From NCBI GenBank assembly GCA_022606425.2, contig JAHDVF020001345.1, forward strand, positions 62,001-126,000: a DNA stretch of 64,000 nt. The letters are read 5' to 3'. A model generated the notes under the pieces. That model was not told the origin of the DNA and did no database searches. It worked only from the letters and a program-made list of their open reading frames with translations. The first letter of the stretch is position 1. Every line of letters begins with the position of its first letter. This document shows positions 11,212-20,691 of the stretch, in pieces. The stretch is from Lepidostoma basale. Taxonomy: Eukaryota; Arthropoda; Insecta; Trichoptera; Lepidostomatidae. Position numbers and translations under genes: made by a program.

Positions 11212-11612
11212 AAATTCATTGTATCTCAATAGAGACGAAGATATCAATTATTTGGAAACAGAATATGGGGGTCGAGGCGTTTACAGGACTTATGACCTGT
11301 CATTGGTTTGGTTAAGCGATCGCTTTATGTAATAAAACATTCCCCATTCCACCCTTCTACGAACACCACGTCTGAAAATTATTTGAAAATTGTATATATG
11401 CTACCATGTTGAGAAACATTTAACATATTTTAGTTCAATCTACACTAGCGCCATCTATTGAGACTAGAGGTAAACATTATGTAAGGTAAGGTGTAAGGTG
11501 AAAAGTTATCAACCCAATTATCACATATTACTAGATAACGTCATAAGTCCTGTTAACGCCTCGACCACCATTTTTCTTTTATTTTCGCCTTCGTTTATAT
11601 TGGAATAAATAT
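11212..11612 (+). repeat. Repeat C, copy 3 plus inverted partial copy
   Basis: TGTATCTCAATAGAGACGAA at 11220 to GCGCCATCTATTGAGAC at 11450 is a full inverted copy of repeat C. A second, partial copy in the other orientation (GTCATAAGTCCTGTTAACGC) follows at 11528-11610. Confidence 0.55.
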
Positions 11613-11619
11613 TAAACAC

Positions 11620-12030
11620 TTTGTTTCACAACAGTTTCTGTATTTTTTGGGTGTTTTTATATATATAAGTTTTGTATTTAAAAAACAATAATTGATTTAA
11701 AGTAAATGAAATTTATAGTATTGAAATATTCTATCTAGACCAAATTATAGCCCTTACATTGCGTGTCGATATGAAAGGATTTTAGTGAAAAGGCCTCGTA
11801 ATAAAAAAGTACATTCCATAAAGGGATTTTTTTATTTTTAAATAGGAACGTTGAAGAAAACCTTTTTGTGATGGAATTCTATTAAGGACTCAGCCCTTTG
11901 AACAGTGTAGTAACTTTTTCATTGAAATAGGGAAATTTGTTCCCGAACTAATTACAAATAACCTTTTAATCCAATAATATTGATATTTATTGATTTTTTT
12001 ATAATAATGACCTAAAAATCCATATTAAAT
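11620..12030. other. Unassigned AT-rich sequence
   Basis: No gene or clear repeat recognised. Confidence 0.2.
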
Positions 12031-12480
12031 AATGATAACGAATGAAAACGTACTCGTATATTTTCTATAAGCTTTACTTTATTTCATGGGAATGACATGT
12101 TTTGTCTGTCTAAGGCATTATTAAATGTTCCCGTAAGCAATCTCACAAAGTGTTTTTCACTTTCTTACGTGTTCGCTCACGTAAGTTATACGCTCTGATT
12201 TTTTAAATATTTTAAACACTGTTCATAACAACGTTTAAGAAGTTATTAGAAATTTAAAGAACAGTTTTTTATATGTATTGTCTAATAATGGTTTTAATGA
12301 AAAAGAATGTATAATGTCCATATATAAAGTATCACCGGTTTCGACAGCTTGCTGCAATGACTCGAAACAAAAGAACAATTGAAAAAAAAAAAAGTATACT
12401 ATAATTTGTTTTTTTTAAATAATGATTTAATTTTTTTAATAATAGGCGAAACATATCATTCCCAAAAATAATAATTAAAT
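12030..12480. mobile_element. PLE-B repeat pair interrupted by a SINE
   Basis: The first arm starts GAATGAAAACGTACTCG at 12040, followed by ATGACATGTTTTGTC and TAAGGCATTATTAAATG. The opposite arm (AATAGGCGAAACATATCATT) stops at 12480 where the SINE begins; the PLE-B sequence (ACTGACGTTTTCATTT) resumes at 12655 after the SINE poly(A). A coherent reading is that the SINE inserted into this PLE-B copy. Confidence 0.45.
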
Positions 12481-12655
12481 ATCTAGAAGATAGAACGCTT
12501 GGCTCCTGATACAGGGGACATCGGTTCAAGCCTGGACACGATCAGATTCATTCTTCATAATAATGAGCTATTTTCTGCTCACATTGAATATTGTAAAATA
12601 AATTCTAATATCATTGGCATAAATCCTTGATGTTAGTCTTTAAAAAAAAAAAAAA
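12481..12655 (+). mobile_element. tRNA-derived SINE (SINE-1), copy 1
   Basis: The head carries polymerase III promoter-like boxes: A box TCTAGAAGATAGAACG and B box GGTTCAAGCC at about 12531. A body (TTCATAATAATGAGC) and a 15-base poly(A) at 12641-12655 follow. The copy at 16421-16614 shares the head, the B box and the AATGAGC body motif. The 5' end is shortened relative to that copy. Derivation from a tRNA is inferred from the boxes. Confidence 0.7.
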
Positions 12656-12776
12656 CTGACGTTTTCATTTATATCAATTAGGTTTACAGATATCAAAATT
12701 TTGTGTGGACAACAAATGAAATTTTTGTGTTCTCTTAAATATACGGATATCCGTTTTTTTAATTGGGGACAAACAA

Positions 12777-13120
12777 TTAAGTAGCGCCACTGCCTACGAG
12801 CGCACTCGGCGTATCCATTACCGCCTCTTCCAAAGGACGTGCACAGAATAATCCTCTTCCAACATGTCCTTTCCATTCACCAGGATACAATTCGTATGCT
12901 GATCCTAATACGGGGGGAGCATTCGGATATAAAGGCGAAGTGAATCCTTGTTTCAATTTCAAGGAGCAATACAAGATATCATAAAAGGGCAATGCATTTG
13001 GCGATTGAGAAACGGGAGTGGTGGAAATAGTGGAGCCGGTCTTATTCGATAACGATTGCATGCAGTGGGTTTCAGAAAACTTATTTTCGCTAATGTTTAA
13101 ATAACCATGGTGAAAGGTTT
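12777..13120 (-). CDS. Candidate 3'-terminal coding exon, unassigned
   Basis: Minus-strand frame open from an acceptor-like site (TTTACACAG just above 13120) to a TAA at 12777-12779. If spliced there it starts in phase 1, needing one base from the previous exon, and encodes 113 residues. The N-terminal part includes GYLNISENKFSETHC with a possible N-glycosylation site; a Ser/Thr-rich stretch follows (SNKTGSTISTTPVSQSPN), then a C-terminal part with LYPNAPPVLG. Composition is unlike the surrounding AT-rich DNA and no transposon motif is visible. It lies downstream of the Ig exons on the same strand. A phase-1 junction with a G|AA codon would suit a tail exon after a final Ig domain ending in glutamate. 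However, no hydrophobic GPI-signal end is visible and the intervening exons were not found. It could belong to another gene or be chance. Confidence 0.33.
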
Positions 13121-13189
13121 CTGTGTAAATTTAAGTACGAGTATTAGATTAAATACGCAAAATTCATTTTAACAAATAAAAACGATTAT

Positions 13190-13350
13190 TCAAAAAATAA
13201 CAATGGAAATTCTATCATATATTCGTATCACTGTGTGTTGTGTTTTTAAATTTATTCACATTGTTATACACTTTATTTAAAAAATATAAATAAAAACCAT
13301 ACATGTTTCGGGCACACAAGGCCTTCATCAGTGATACTATATAAATATTA
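13190..13350 (-). mobile_element. Penelope-like terminal repeat
   Basis: Minus-strand core at 13300-13331: CTGATGA, an extra A, a GGCC/GCCC hairpin with a TTGTGT loop (two Watson-Crick pairs plus a mismatch), GAAA, and the palindrome ACATGT followed by A. Upstream, CATATATTCGTATCACTGTG is a diverged form of the M-A-N-I-E-E start region. Confidence 0.5.
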
Positions 13351-13540
13351 AAAAAAAAAAAATTTTCGCGTATGTGGTCAGTTTTAACAAATATTTAAAT
13401 AATTTATTTCGGAATTTTTATGCTTTGGTTATAAAAAATATTATGAATAAATTAAAAATAAGTAATTTAATTTATTTCTCTTTTTATTTTTTATATACTT
13501 TGTATATACAACAATTATATTTAAAAAATAAAATTACATA

Positions 13541-13571
13541 GACATGTTTCGGACAATCAGTCCTTCTTCAG
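13541..13571 (-). ncRNA. Hammerhead-like ribozyme core, PLE copy
   Basis: Reading the minus strand: box CTGAAGA (fits CUGANGA), one extra A, stem II GGAC/GTCC with loop TGATT, GAA, the six-base palindrome ACATGT as stem III, and C at the expected cleavage position. Stem III is too short to form alone but is self-complementary between two molecules, as in dimeric minimal hammerheads. Stem I pairing beyond the first base is weak. Activity is inferred, not shown. Confidence 0.5.
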
Positions 13572-13694
13572 TGATACATATTGTAAAGATACATTTTTAA
13601 AATATTATAAAATTGTTTACATGATCTAATATCTGTCAGATCATGTAAACAATTTTTGTAATATTTTTAAAATGTATCTTTATAATATGTATCA

Positions 13695-13725
13695 CTGAAG
13701 AAGGACTGGTTGTCCGAAACATGTC
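13695..13725 (+). ncRNA. Hammerhead-like ribozyme core, PLE copy
   Basis: Plus-strand mate of the core at 13541-13571: box CTGAAGA at 13695-13701, extra A at 13702, stem II GGAC (703-706) with GTCC (712-715) around loop TGGTT, GAA at 716-718, palindrome ACATGT at 719-724, and C at 725. The loop differs from its mate by one base while the stem is kept, which is consistent with selection on, or recent common origin of, the pairing. Confidence 0.5.
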
Positions 13726-13779
13726 TATGTAATTATATTTTTTTAATATAAGTATTGTATATTCAACGTATACAAAAAA

Positions 13780-13925
13780 GTGAAATAAAGCATCATTACA
13801 ACAGAAAGTATGGCGTATATTGAAAAAAACAATAAATCAAAGTTCTTATTGGGATCCAGGCATTATCTTACAACAAAAAATCAAATATTGGACATGACGA
13901 AGACCCAGCAGAAAGAAACATTTCA
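13780..13925 (+). pseudogene. Possible start of a PLE reading frame
   Basis: ATG at 13810 follows ACAGAAAGT, the recurrent context of the conserved start motif. The frame reads M-A-Y-I-E-K-N-N-K and runs about 42 codons to a stop near 13936. No reverse transcriptase motifs are reached. It is interpreted as the first codons of a Penelope-like ORF left after truncation. Confidence 0.3.
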
Positions 13926-14004
13926 ATATCCTTAATAATATTATTATTCAACTGCCAAAGGCTATAGAAAAGCACTTTGTTTTATCACAATACAATATTA
14001 TTTT

Positions 14005-14330
14005 TTTATTGCAGACATATTTCGGTTTTTATTCCATCCCCCTTCTATGGACAAATTTGAAAATGTGTGCATAAAAGAAGGACCGAAACATGTTTGCAAT
14101 TAAAAAATAATATAGTGTTCTGAAAATGCAAAATAATTTTCTATTTAGACGAATGAAAACGCCTGTTTTCTAGAAGTTTCATTATAATTTGCTGAAATGA
14201 CATGTTTCGCCTGCATCAAGTGTCCAAATGTTAACTCGAAACATGTCATTTTCATAATATATCGGATAATAAAACTTCTAGAAAACAGACGTTTTCATAC
14301 GCACTTATTATCAAATAATATGAATTCATA
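14005..14330. mobile_element. PLE fragments (two families)
   Basis: 14010-14110 has an inverted pair of TTTCGGTTTTTATTCC and GGACCGAAACATGTTTGC. 14150-14310 is a PLE-B inverted pair: GAAAACGCCTGTTTTCTAG at 14157 and CTAGAAAACAGACGTTTTC at 14278, with ATGACATGTTTCGCC and CGAAACATGTCATTTTC between them. Confidence 0.5.
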
Positions 14331-14334
14331 ATAC

Positions 14335-14900
14335 TATTATATAATAACTTTTCATATGCATTTTTATTTCACGTCGAAAACTTTTGTTATCCGGAATCAA
14401 CTAGTATCCCTTTAGCGACCTCCGAGACACCCTTCACGGACCCTCGCATGACCGCGCACATCTAAAAACTTTGACATTAAGTGCTGTTTGAAGGGTGAAA
14501 ATCACCCCAATTGTTAAACTAAGGGTCTCTTAACTTTCTCGGGGTATATTCACAGATCCTTATAGACATTTCATATTATTTCCTCACGGATATTTGATAT
14601 TTCCTTAGATATAGCTGCTGTTTTCGTATGATGTTTGAAGATTCCGATAAGTTGGCTTTGAAAGGATGCGAACACTTTGTTCAAGTTATTTAAGGTGTTT
14701 TCAGTGATTTTGTCTTTTAACACTTGAACACTATATCAAAATATACTATATTAATAAAAATATACCTGAACTCCGACGTTATATTAACTGTTCAAATCAA
14801 TAAATCCTCTTCTAGCATTTGGATGTTTTTTTTTATATTCAATTTTTAAGAAAAAAAAAACATTTATTTTGTAAAGTCACAGTAAAAAAAAAACAAGATG
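14335..14900. other. Unassigned sequence
   Basis: No gene recognised. The island at 14400-14540 is more GC-rich and looks single-copy, but no splice-flanked frame is supportable. Confidence 0.2.
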
Positions 14901-14904
14901 ACTC

Positions 14905-15410
14905 AGGTGGCTCTGAGAATAAGACTGAAGTAGCAGTAGGCTGGACATATCTATCAAGTCGTGACGCAACTTTCGTTGTGTCACGACTTGACTATTATAA
15001 TGGAATTTATGCAAACATTCCAATACAACAAGTAAACAAACTTCAATCTGCGTTCAATGCAGCAGCAAGACTCAATCAAGGTATTCCAAAAAAGTCCCAT
15101 ATAACACAACATCTCAAAGAACTTCACTGGCTTAAAAGTCCAGAAAGTATCCAGTATAAACGCTGCTGGACAGTCTTCAAAGCGCTACATGGAATGGCTC
15201 CAAGTTATATATCCAAACTCTGTATAACGGACAGCCTAAATACAAGGAAATTCACACTTCGCTCGACAAACTCCTCGGCAATAGGAAGATTACTTGAGCC
15301 GAAGCGTTGCTCTAGTACAAATTTCGGGGATCGAGCGTTTGCGGTAGCCGGTCTATCAGCTTGGAACAATCTCCCTTCACACCTCAGATGCATAAATGTG
15401 CACTTTCAAC
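14905..15410 (+). pseudogene. CR1/L2-type LINE C-terminal fragment, RTE-fused
   Basis: An open frame (14819-15499) contains VVSRLDYYNGIYANIP, LQSAFNAAARL, THHL-like pairing to LKELHWLKSPESIQYKRCWT, FKALHGMAPSYISKL, and FGDRAFAVAGLSAWNNLPSH. This is the well-known C-terminal region of CR1/L2/Rex1-type LINE polymerases. The first part (14909-14960, GGSENKTEVAVGWTYLSS) instead resembles the 3' region of an RTE element, and the end (from about 15411) runs into an inverted RTE-A tail. The long open frame is therefore a chimera of three retroelement pieces and not a gene. Confidence 0.75.
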
Positions 15411-15665
15411 TTACTAACTTACTAACCATCTCTCCGTGTCTTCGGAGGGGTAGGCAAAGAAGAAGATATTTCTCGAGATTCCACTACATTCGTATATAGT
15501 AACACGCACGCTCATCGATTTTGAATGTGGCCGCCTTTGCCATGTTTTCCTGAAGTCGTCTTATGTTATTTTTCCATTGTATTCAATGCTGACCGCTTGT
15601 ATACAATTCTTTAATCATTCTGCTCCCATCTATTTGCTCCGTATGTCCAATCCATCTAAATGATC
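15411..15665 (-). pseudogene. RTE-A LINE 3' end
   Basis: Begins with an inverted (GTTA)n-like tail (TTACTAACTTACTAACCATC at about 15409). It then carries the reverse complement of the RTE-A terminal region: GTCTTCGGAGGGGTAGGC, and later segments matching the H-D/H-Q-I-N-Q and WFGH..RM blocks (CCATTTATTTGCTCC, GTCCAATCCATCTAAATG). Heavily decayed. Confidence 0.65.
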
Positions 15666-15814
15666 TATTTTTTTTTACTTAATATAAAAACATCTGCCAT
15701 ACATTACTTATTTATTTTGTCGTTTAGTATTTATTTTTCACACGTCGTTTTTCAGCCCATCTTATCATTTATACAGCACTTATTCTCCTTTCATTCTTAT
15801 TTTGCCAGCCTCAA

Positions 15815-16245
15815 GTTTCACTTCCATATACAGTGGGTTTTTATATACGGACAACTTCTTTCTACTAATTCCCCAACGTCCCTCAATTTTACACATTTTA
15901 TCAGCCCAATGAGGTGGTATTTTTCTCCCTTTAGCAAACATGATACCTTTCTAACCTTCACACTCGACAACAGCTCTCTATTGGCTCTGGCTTTCTGTAG
16001 TGCGTCTGCATCACTGACCCTATCGGTCCACGGCATACAGAGCATTCTGCGGAATATCCACAACTGAAACGCCTCCAACCGGTTCATTACATTCATTTTA
16101 AGAGTCCAATTTTCACAACCATATATTAGAACAGACCATATATAGCATTTAACTATTCTTGGTCGGAGTTTCAGGTTAAGATTATCGTTGCAAAATAATG
16201 TTCTTATTTTATTTAATGCATATAAATATAAATCATATTATTAAA
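15815..16245 (-). pseudogene. RTE-B LINE 3' end
   Basis: Minus strand encodes NVMNRLEAFQLWIFRRMLCM, PWTDRVSDADALQKARANRE and LLSSVKVRKVSC, then LLKGEKYHL. This is the post-polymerase domain of a second RTE-type lineage (RTE-B here), also at 16310-16700, 47655-48135, 54820-55245 and 61725-62195. Short deletions and stops break this copy. Confidence 0.75.
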
Positions 16246-16307
16246 CCTTTACATTTGTTTTGTTGCTAAGTGAGTTGAAATATGTCAACCAATATACCTA
16301 TATATAA

Positions 16308-16700
16308 AAATCTGACCCTATCGGTTCACGGTATGCAGAGCATTCTGCGGAATATCGACATCTCAAACGCCTCCAACCGGTTTATTAAATTTTCTTTCAG
16401 AGTCCAATTTTTACAACCATTTATTTATTTATTTTAAATACTAATACCAAGGATTTAAATCAATAATATTAGAAATTATTTTTACAATCATCAATGTGAG
16501 CAAAAATAGCTCATTATTATGAAGAAGGAATCTGGTCGTGTTCAGGCTTGAATCCGAGTCCTCTGGATCAGGAGCCAAACGTTCTATCCCCTAGACCACC
16601 ACCCGACTTAACCTTTCTTTGTCGGGGTTTCAGGTTTAGATTATCGTTGCAAAAGAAGGTTCTTATTTTATTAAATGTATGAATATAAATCATATTATTA
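16308..16700 (-). pseudogene. RTE-B LINE fragment split by a SINE
   Basis: 16308-16420 matches the RTE-B region TDRV..MQ..MLRNI..SNA..R and ends at TTTTTACAACCA. RTE-B sequence (TTTCTTTGTCGGGGTTTCAG, GATTATCGTTGCAAAAG) resumes at 16615. The 195 bases between are SINE-1. The intact copy at 16100-16200 shows how the two halves would join, so the order of insertion is clear. Confidence 0.65.
16421..16614 (-). mobile_element. tRNA-derived SINE (SINE-1), copy 2
   Basis: Minus strand: A box GGTCTAGGGGATAGAACG at about 16580-16600, B box GGATTCAAGCC at about 16540, body with TAATGAGCTATTTTTGCTC, and an AT-rich tail (AAATAAATAAAT at about 16421-16435). Copy 1 is at 12481. The head retains more of the tRNA-like 5' end (GGGTGGTGGTCTAG) than copy 1. 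Confidence 0.7.
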
Positions 16701-16704
16701 TACC

Positions 16705-17595
16705 TTAATGATTTTTTATTGCTACGTGAATAGAAATATGTCAACCATTATAATTCTTTGATAAAACCAATGAAAATGCAGAATATTTAACCGGAATGTA
16801 TTTGTATGGGAAAGTATAAATTATCAAACACATATATATTTAAATCCTGATGCAGCTTTCCATGACTGTATGCATTAAAATCCTGATTAAAGCGTTAATT
16901 AATGTTCACGTTTCAAAGTATCGCAAAAAGTTCTTGATTCAAATTGTTATTCGAATCGCGTTGTTCGATTCAAATACGATATTGCTTTATGGCATTTTTT
17001 CACATTAAGCTCTGTAAACACTTTACGATACCTCTTATATTTTGTAAGCCGGATTAGGAACGATTTCATAATAATAAAGGCAATATTTAAATCTAATGAA
17101 TAAATTATTTATTTTAGTATAATATATTCGGTGTATTGTGAACACTTTAAATATTTTATTTGCTTGTTTATTAATAAACTGATTAACTAACTAACCATCA
17201 CGCCATCTCGCTGAAGGGGTGGGCAAAAAGAATGGACCGCCATTATGTTATTTCATGACATACTTCATGCGTCCTTAACATTTTTCTTATTATTTGGACT
17301 TTCATGAATTATTCAAATAAATTATTTTTTATAAATTAAAAAACTTTTCCTTCCATCAAACCAGATATATTAACTTTATACTAACGATAACTAACGATAA
17401 TAAATGTGTGAAACCTTGAAATATGTCGGGAAAACTAATCTCAATAGTGAAAAAAAAATTATACATAAAAAACTCATTAGGCATTCCACAATTTTAGTTA
17501 GTTTATAATTTTTTTTTTAAATCGGATTTGTATCAATGAAAACAGTTTATTCAATTATTTATTACTTTTTAAGTTGCAGAGTTTGCAATTAAACT
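16705..17595. other. Unassigned AT-rich sequence
   Basis: No gene recognised. A short inverted RTE-A tail (TTAACTAACTAACCATCACG) lies at 17181-17240. Confidence 0.3.
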
Positions 17596-17596
17596 G

Positions 17597-18040
17597 GCAA
17601 AACAATGATGAAAGTAGAATAAATGCAATAGAAATGAGTTCTCTAAGACGAATGTGTTATACTTTGTGTATGATAGAGTGTCGAATGAAAATATAAGAAG
17701 TGAATGCGGTGCGAATGATGGTGTTATGAACAAAATAATGAAAGGATCGTTAATATGTTTTGGACACAATGAAGAAAGAATGGTAAAAAAGTATGTGTAT
17801 TGATGTAAAAGGAACTAGAAAAAGAGGAAGACCGAGGAAAACGAGGCACGATCAAATTAATCAAATATTGAATGTTTGAGAAGAAGTCAAAGATATCAAC
17901 GGGCGTGCATGACACGATGTATGAATGTTAAGGAAGGGAGAGAAATATGTCAGGAAAGAAAAGTGTGGCAGTCCATTATTTCTGCTTACCCCTTCGGAGA
18001 AGCGGCGTGATGGTAAGTTAGTTAGTTAGTTAGTCTAAAT
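17597..18040 (+). pseudogene. RTE-A LINE 3' end
   Basis: Plus-strand RTE-A copy with several frameshifts: ESRINAIEMSSLRRMCY-like start, YDRVSNENIRSECGANDGVM, then NKIMKGSLICFGHNEERM and a (GTTA)3 tail at 18012-18032 after GCGGCGTGATGG. 5'-truncated. Confidence 0.8.
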
Positions 18041-18077
18041 ATACGTTTTTGTTTCTTAAAAAATACAATCAATAATA

Positions 18078-18175
18078 ACTAACTAAACATCACGCAGTCT
18101 CCCCGTAAGGGTAAGCAGAAATAATGAACCCCCACACTGTTAGTTCCTGGCATACTTTTTCTCTTCTTCTTCGCT
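18078..18175 (-). pseudogene. RTE-A LINE 3' tail scrap
   Basis: Inverted terminal fragment: AACTAACTAAACATCACGCA, then CCCCGTAAGGGTAAGCAG, AGTTCCTGGCATACTT. It faces the preceding copy tail to tail. Confidence 0.7.
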
Positions 18176-18179
18176 TCTG

Positions 18180-18815
18180 AAACGAATAATAAATAACTAT
18201 TAAACTTATTTTTGATATATGGACCTAATATATTATAATATAACAATGAATTTCGATAAATGTATTACTTTATTATTGATAGTAGAATATATAAATCATA
18301 CATGTAAGAGAAATAGCTTTCAGGCACTTACATCAAGAACCCGGCAATCAATTTAATTTTATTACGCCTTAAGCTATGGCGCTTAATAAAAAATTCTGCA
18401 CTATCGGCAGTATGTAATACTCGTACTATTAATATTTTACACTAAGTGTTTAAAGTGAATTAGTGGAAAGGAAGTTTTACGTGTGTAAGTGTGTGCGCTA
18501 CACGTAGGTACGTGATACGTTCTACTTGCGGTATAGGGTGGCACGAATAAATCGTAACAAATGGGTTTTCCTGGTAGCGCTGACCGCGCCGTATATGGAC
18601 CATACTGTACCAGGTCTGACCAATATGAGTTTTTGTTATTTATCTCTATGGTAATATTAAAAATTTTCATACGCGTGCTGCAGCTCATTTTTTACTCGGA
18701 AGTCATCGAGCTGGTTAATAATATATTACTATGATAACCATATGCGAGACATTTACACTTTTTTTAACATTCATTATAAACCCAAACATCTGAGATAAAA
18801 TAAAAATATTATTAT
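18180..18815. other. Unassigned sequence
   Basis: No gene recognised. Positions 18480-18680 are more GC-rich, and the minus strand is open for 83 codons without a known motif. No splice context was supportable. Confidence 0.2.
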
Positions 18816-18817
18816 TT

Positions 18818-19590
18818 ATAATGAATTATATGTATGAGGTGCGGAATGATCTGATGATGAATGTTAATAAGTCCAAGGTAATGATTTTTGAAAAGGAAGA
18901 AACCATGACAGTCTGCAACATTAGCGTGAATGGTGGAAATTCGGGGAAAGTAGTTGAGTTATTGTATTTAGGTAGTATGTTTACAAGAGATGGGCGAGTG
19001 GAGAGGGATATTGAAAGACGGGTTGGAGCAGGCAATAAAGTGAATGGGGCACTTAAAGTTGTCATCGCAAACAAAAACCTATCCAAAAAATCTAGAATGG
19101 CAGTGCACAATGGTGTTCTTCTACCGACCCTTATGTATGGAAGCAAAGCGTGGATAAAAGTAGAATAAATGCAGTAGAAATGCGATCTCTTAGACGAATG
19201 TGTAGATACTCTGTGTATGATAGATTGTCGAATGAAAATATAAGAAGTGAATGCGGTGCGAATGATGGTGTCATGAACAAAATAATGAACGAATCATTAA
19301 GATGGTTTGGACATATGGAAAGAATGAATGAAGAAAGAATGGTAAAAAATATATATGTTAACGATGTAAATGGAACCAGAAATAGAGGAAGACTGAGGAA
19401 AACGTGGCACGATCAAATAAATCAAATATTGAATGTCGGCCATGTGAGGAGTCAGAGAAATCGACGCGCGTGCATGACACGATGTATGAATGTTGAGGAA
19501 GCGAGAGAAATATGTCAGGAAAGAAAAGTGTGGCAGTCCATTCTTTCTGCCTACCCCTTCGGGGAGACGGCGTGATGGTTAGTTTTTTTT
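18818..19590 (+). pseudogene. RTE-A LINE, best-preserved 3' copy
   Basis: Two frames together give the post-polymerase part of RTE-A: NVNKSKVMIFEKEE, ELLYLGSMFTRDGR, RRVGAGNKVNGALKV, VLLPTLMYGSKAW, then after a small deletion (the NWQKKDE codons are missing at 19152) SRINAVEMRSLRRMC, SLRWFGHMERMNEERMV, RLRKTWHDQINQILNVGHV and RACMTRCMNVEEAREICQ. It ends SILSAYPFGETA followed by GTGATGGTTAG, and the tail is replaced by a T run. Of all copies here it has the fewest lesions, so it is the best template for a family consensus. Confidence 0.85.
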
Positions 19591-19681
19591 TTTTTACATA
19601 TAATTACATTTGATAATGCCTTAGAAAGGCCTTATAATGCCTTAAACCCCACTTCTGAGATAAAAATATTATTATTTATAA

Positions 19682-19872
19682 CCTAACCTAACCTAACCTT
19701 ACCATCACGCCATTTCTCCGGAGGGGTAGGCAGAGAGGATAGATCGCCACAATAATCTGTCCTTGCATACCTTTCGGGATTTCTCTACATTCATACACCG
19801 TACCATGCACGCACGTCGATTATTACGATTTCGAATGTGCCTTTTAGTAATTGATTAATTGGTTAATTTGGT
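19682..19872 (-). pseudogene. RTE-A-like LINE 3' end
   Basis: Inverted terminal region beginning CCTAACCTAACCTAACC (a GGTTA-type tail rather than GTTA) then CTCCGGAGGGGTAGGCAG and the CVNV..ARE..Q-equivalent region. It ends in TAATTGATTAATTTGG, matching the HHQINQLL segment of the 7009 copy. It resembles the diverged subfamily at 6790-7708 more than the main RTE-A group. Confidence 0.65.
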
Positions 19873-19924
19873 GTGAATTATTTATTATTATTATAATAAA
19901 TTTGTTGAATCGCTGTTAGGCCAT

Positions 19925-19978
19925 ATTATTGATTCTGTGACATGTTGTAGGTAACTAATCTATCGCCATTTTATAAAC
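19925..19978 (-). mobile_element. SINE-2 3' fragment
   Basis: TTGATTCTGTGACATG and ATCTATCGCCATTTTA match the 3' end of SINE-2 (compare 59385-59440 in the opposite orientation). Confidence 0.45.
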
Positions 19979-20530
19979 TAACTTACTCACCATCACGCCG
20001 TCTCCCAAAAGGGTTAGGCAGAAAGAATGGACTGCCACACATTTCTTTTCTGACATACTTCTCACACGTCCTCAACATTCATACATTGTGTCATGCATAC
20101 ACGTGGCGCTACATTAAATATTTAAATTATTTGATCGTGCCACGTTTTCCTCGGTCTTCCTCTATTTCTAGTTCCATTTACATCGTTATTATACACCCTT
20201 TTCACCATTCTTCATTTATTCATTCTTTCCATGTGTCCAAACTATCTTAATGTTCCTTACATTTCTTTGTGCATAACACTTATTCGTCTAAAAGAACTCA
20301 TTTCTACTGCATGTATTCTACTTTCATCCTTCTTTTGCCAGTTTCACGATTCACTTCCAAACACAAGGGGTCAGTACAAGAACACCTTTGTGGACTGCCA
20401 TTTTAGCTTTTTTGGATAGGCTTTTGTTTGCGATGACAACTTTAAGTGCACCATTCACTTTGTTACCTGCCCCAACCCTTCTTTGAATATCCCCCTCCAC
20501 TCGTTCATCCATTGTAAACGTACTACTTAA
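19978..20530 (-). pseudogene. RTE-A LINE 3' part
   Basis: Inverted copy starting with CTAACTTACTCACCATCACG. Going upward it carries the RTE-A terminal region, then GTGCCACGTTTTCCTCGG (the KTWHD block), TTTCCATGTGTCCAAACTAT (WFGHMER), and TTGCCAGTTTC...TTCCA (WQ..), and ends near GTAAACGTACTACTTAAATA (YLSSTFT). Several frame breaks. Confidence 0.75.
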
Positions 20531-20561
20531 ATATACAAGTCATTTTATAACTAAACCAACT

Positions 20562-20690
20562 AACTAACCATCACGCCGTCTCCCTGAAAGGGTAGGCAGA
20601 AAGAATGGACTGTCACACTTTTACTGATGCGGCACTCCATCCTTCTCTTTTCGCTCCGCGGGAGACGCGGTGTGTGTCATTTTATTGGTA
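20562..20690 (-). mobile_element. Composite SINE-like unit with RTE-A tail, copy 1
   Basis: The inverted RTE-A tail (CTAACTAACCATCACGCCGT, TGGACTGTCACACTTT) passes at 20624 directly into TACTGATGCGGCACTCCATC, CTTCTCTTTTCGCTCCGCGG and GAGACGCGGTGTG. The same junction occurs in the copies at 20983-21135 and 30015-30180. Truncated at its 5' end here. Confidence 0.6.
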
Positions 20691-20691
20691 C

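Larger units (their letters stand above)
13485..13775. mobile_element. Penelope-like terminal repeats, head-to-head hairpin
   Basis: Near-perfect inverted repeat: the left arm is 13495-13615, the right arm 13625-13745, and both meet at ATCTAATATCTGTCAGAT. Each arm carries one hammerhead-like core with the strand pointing outwards (13541-13571 minus, 13695-13725 plus). Head-to-head pairs of terminal repeats are typical of Penelope-like insertions. Confidence 0.65.

Noticed and set aside
15660..16067. Plus-strand 135-codon frame
   Set aside because: Rich in F, S and I, antisense to the RTE-B fragment, with no domain.
16421..16614. A functional tRNA gene
   Set aside because: It has A- and B-box-like sequence, but the acceptor stem does not close, the head continues into a SINE body with an A-rich tail, and a second copy has the same structure.
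18437..18688. 83-codon GC-richer frame as an exon
   Set aside because: No acceptor or donor fits the frame and no motif is recognised.
18826..19146. Minus-strand 106-codon frame opposite the RTE-A copy
   Set aside because: Shadow of the RTE-A coding strand; the plus strand carries the recognisable protein.
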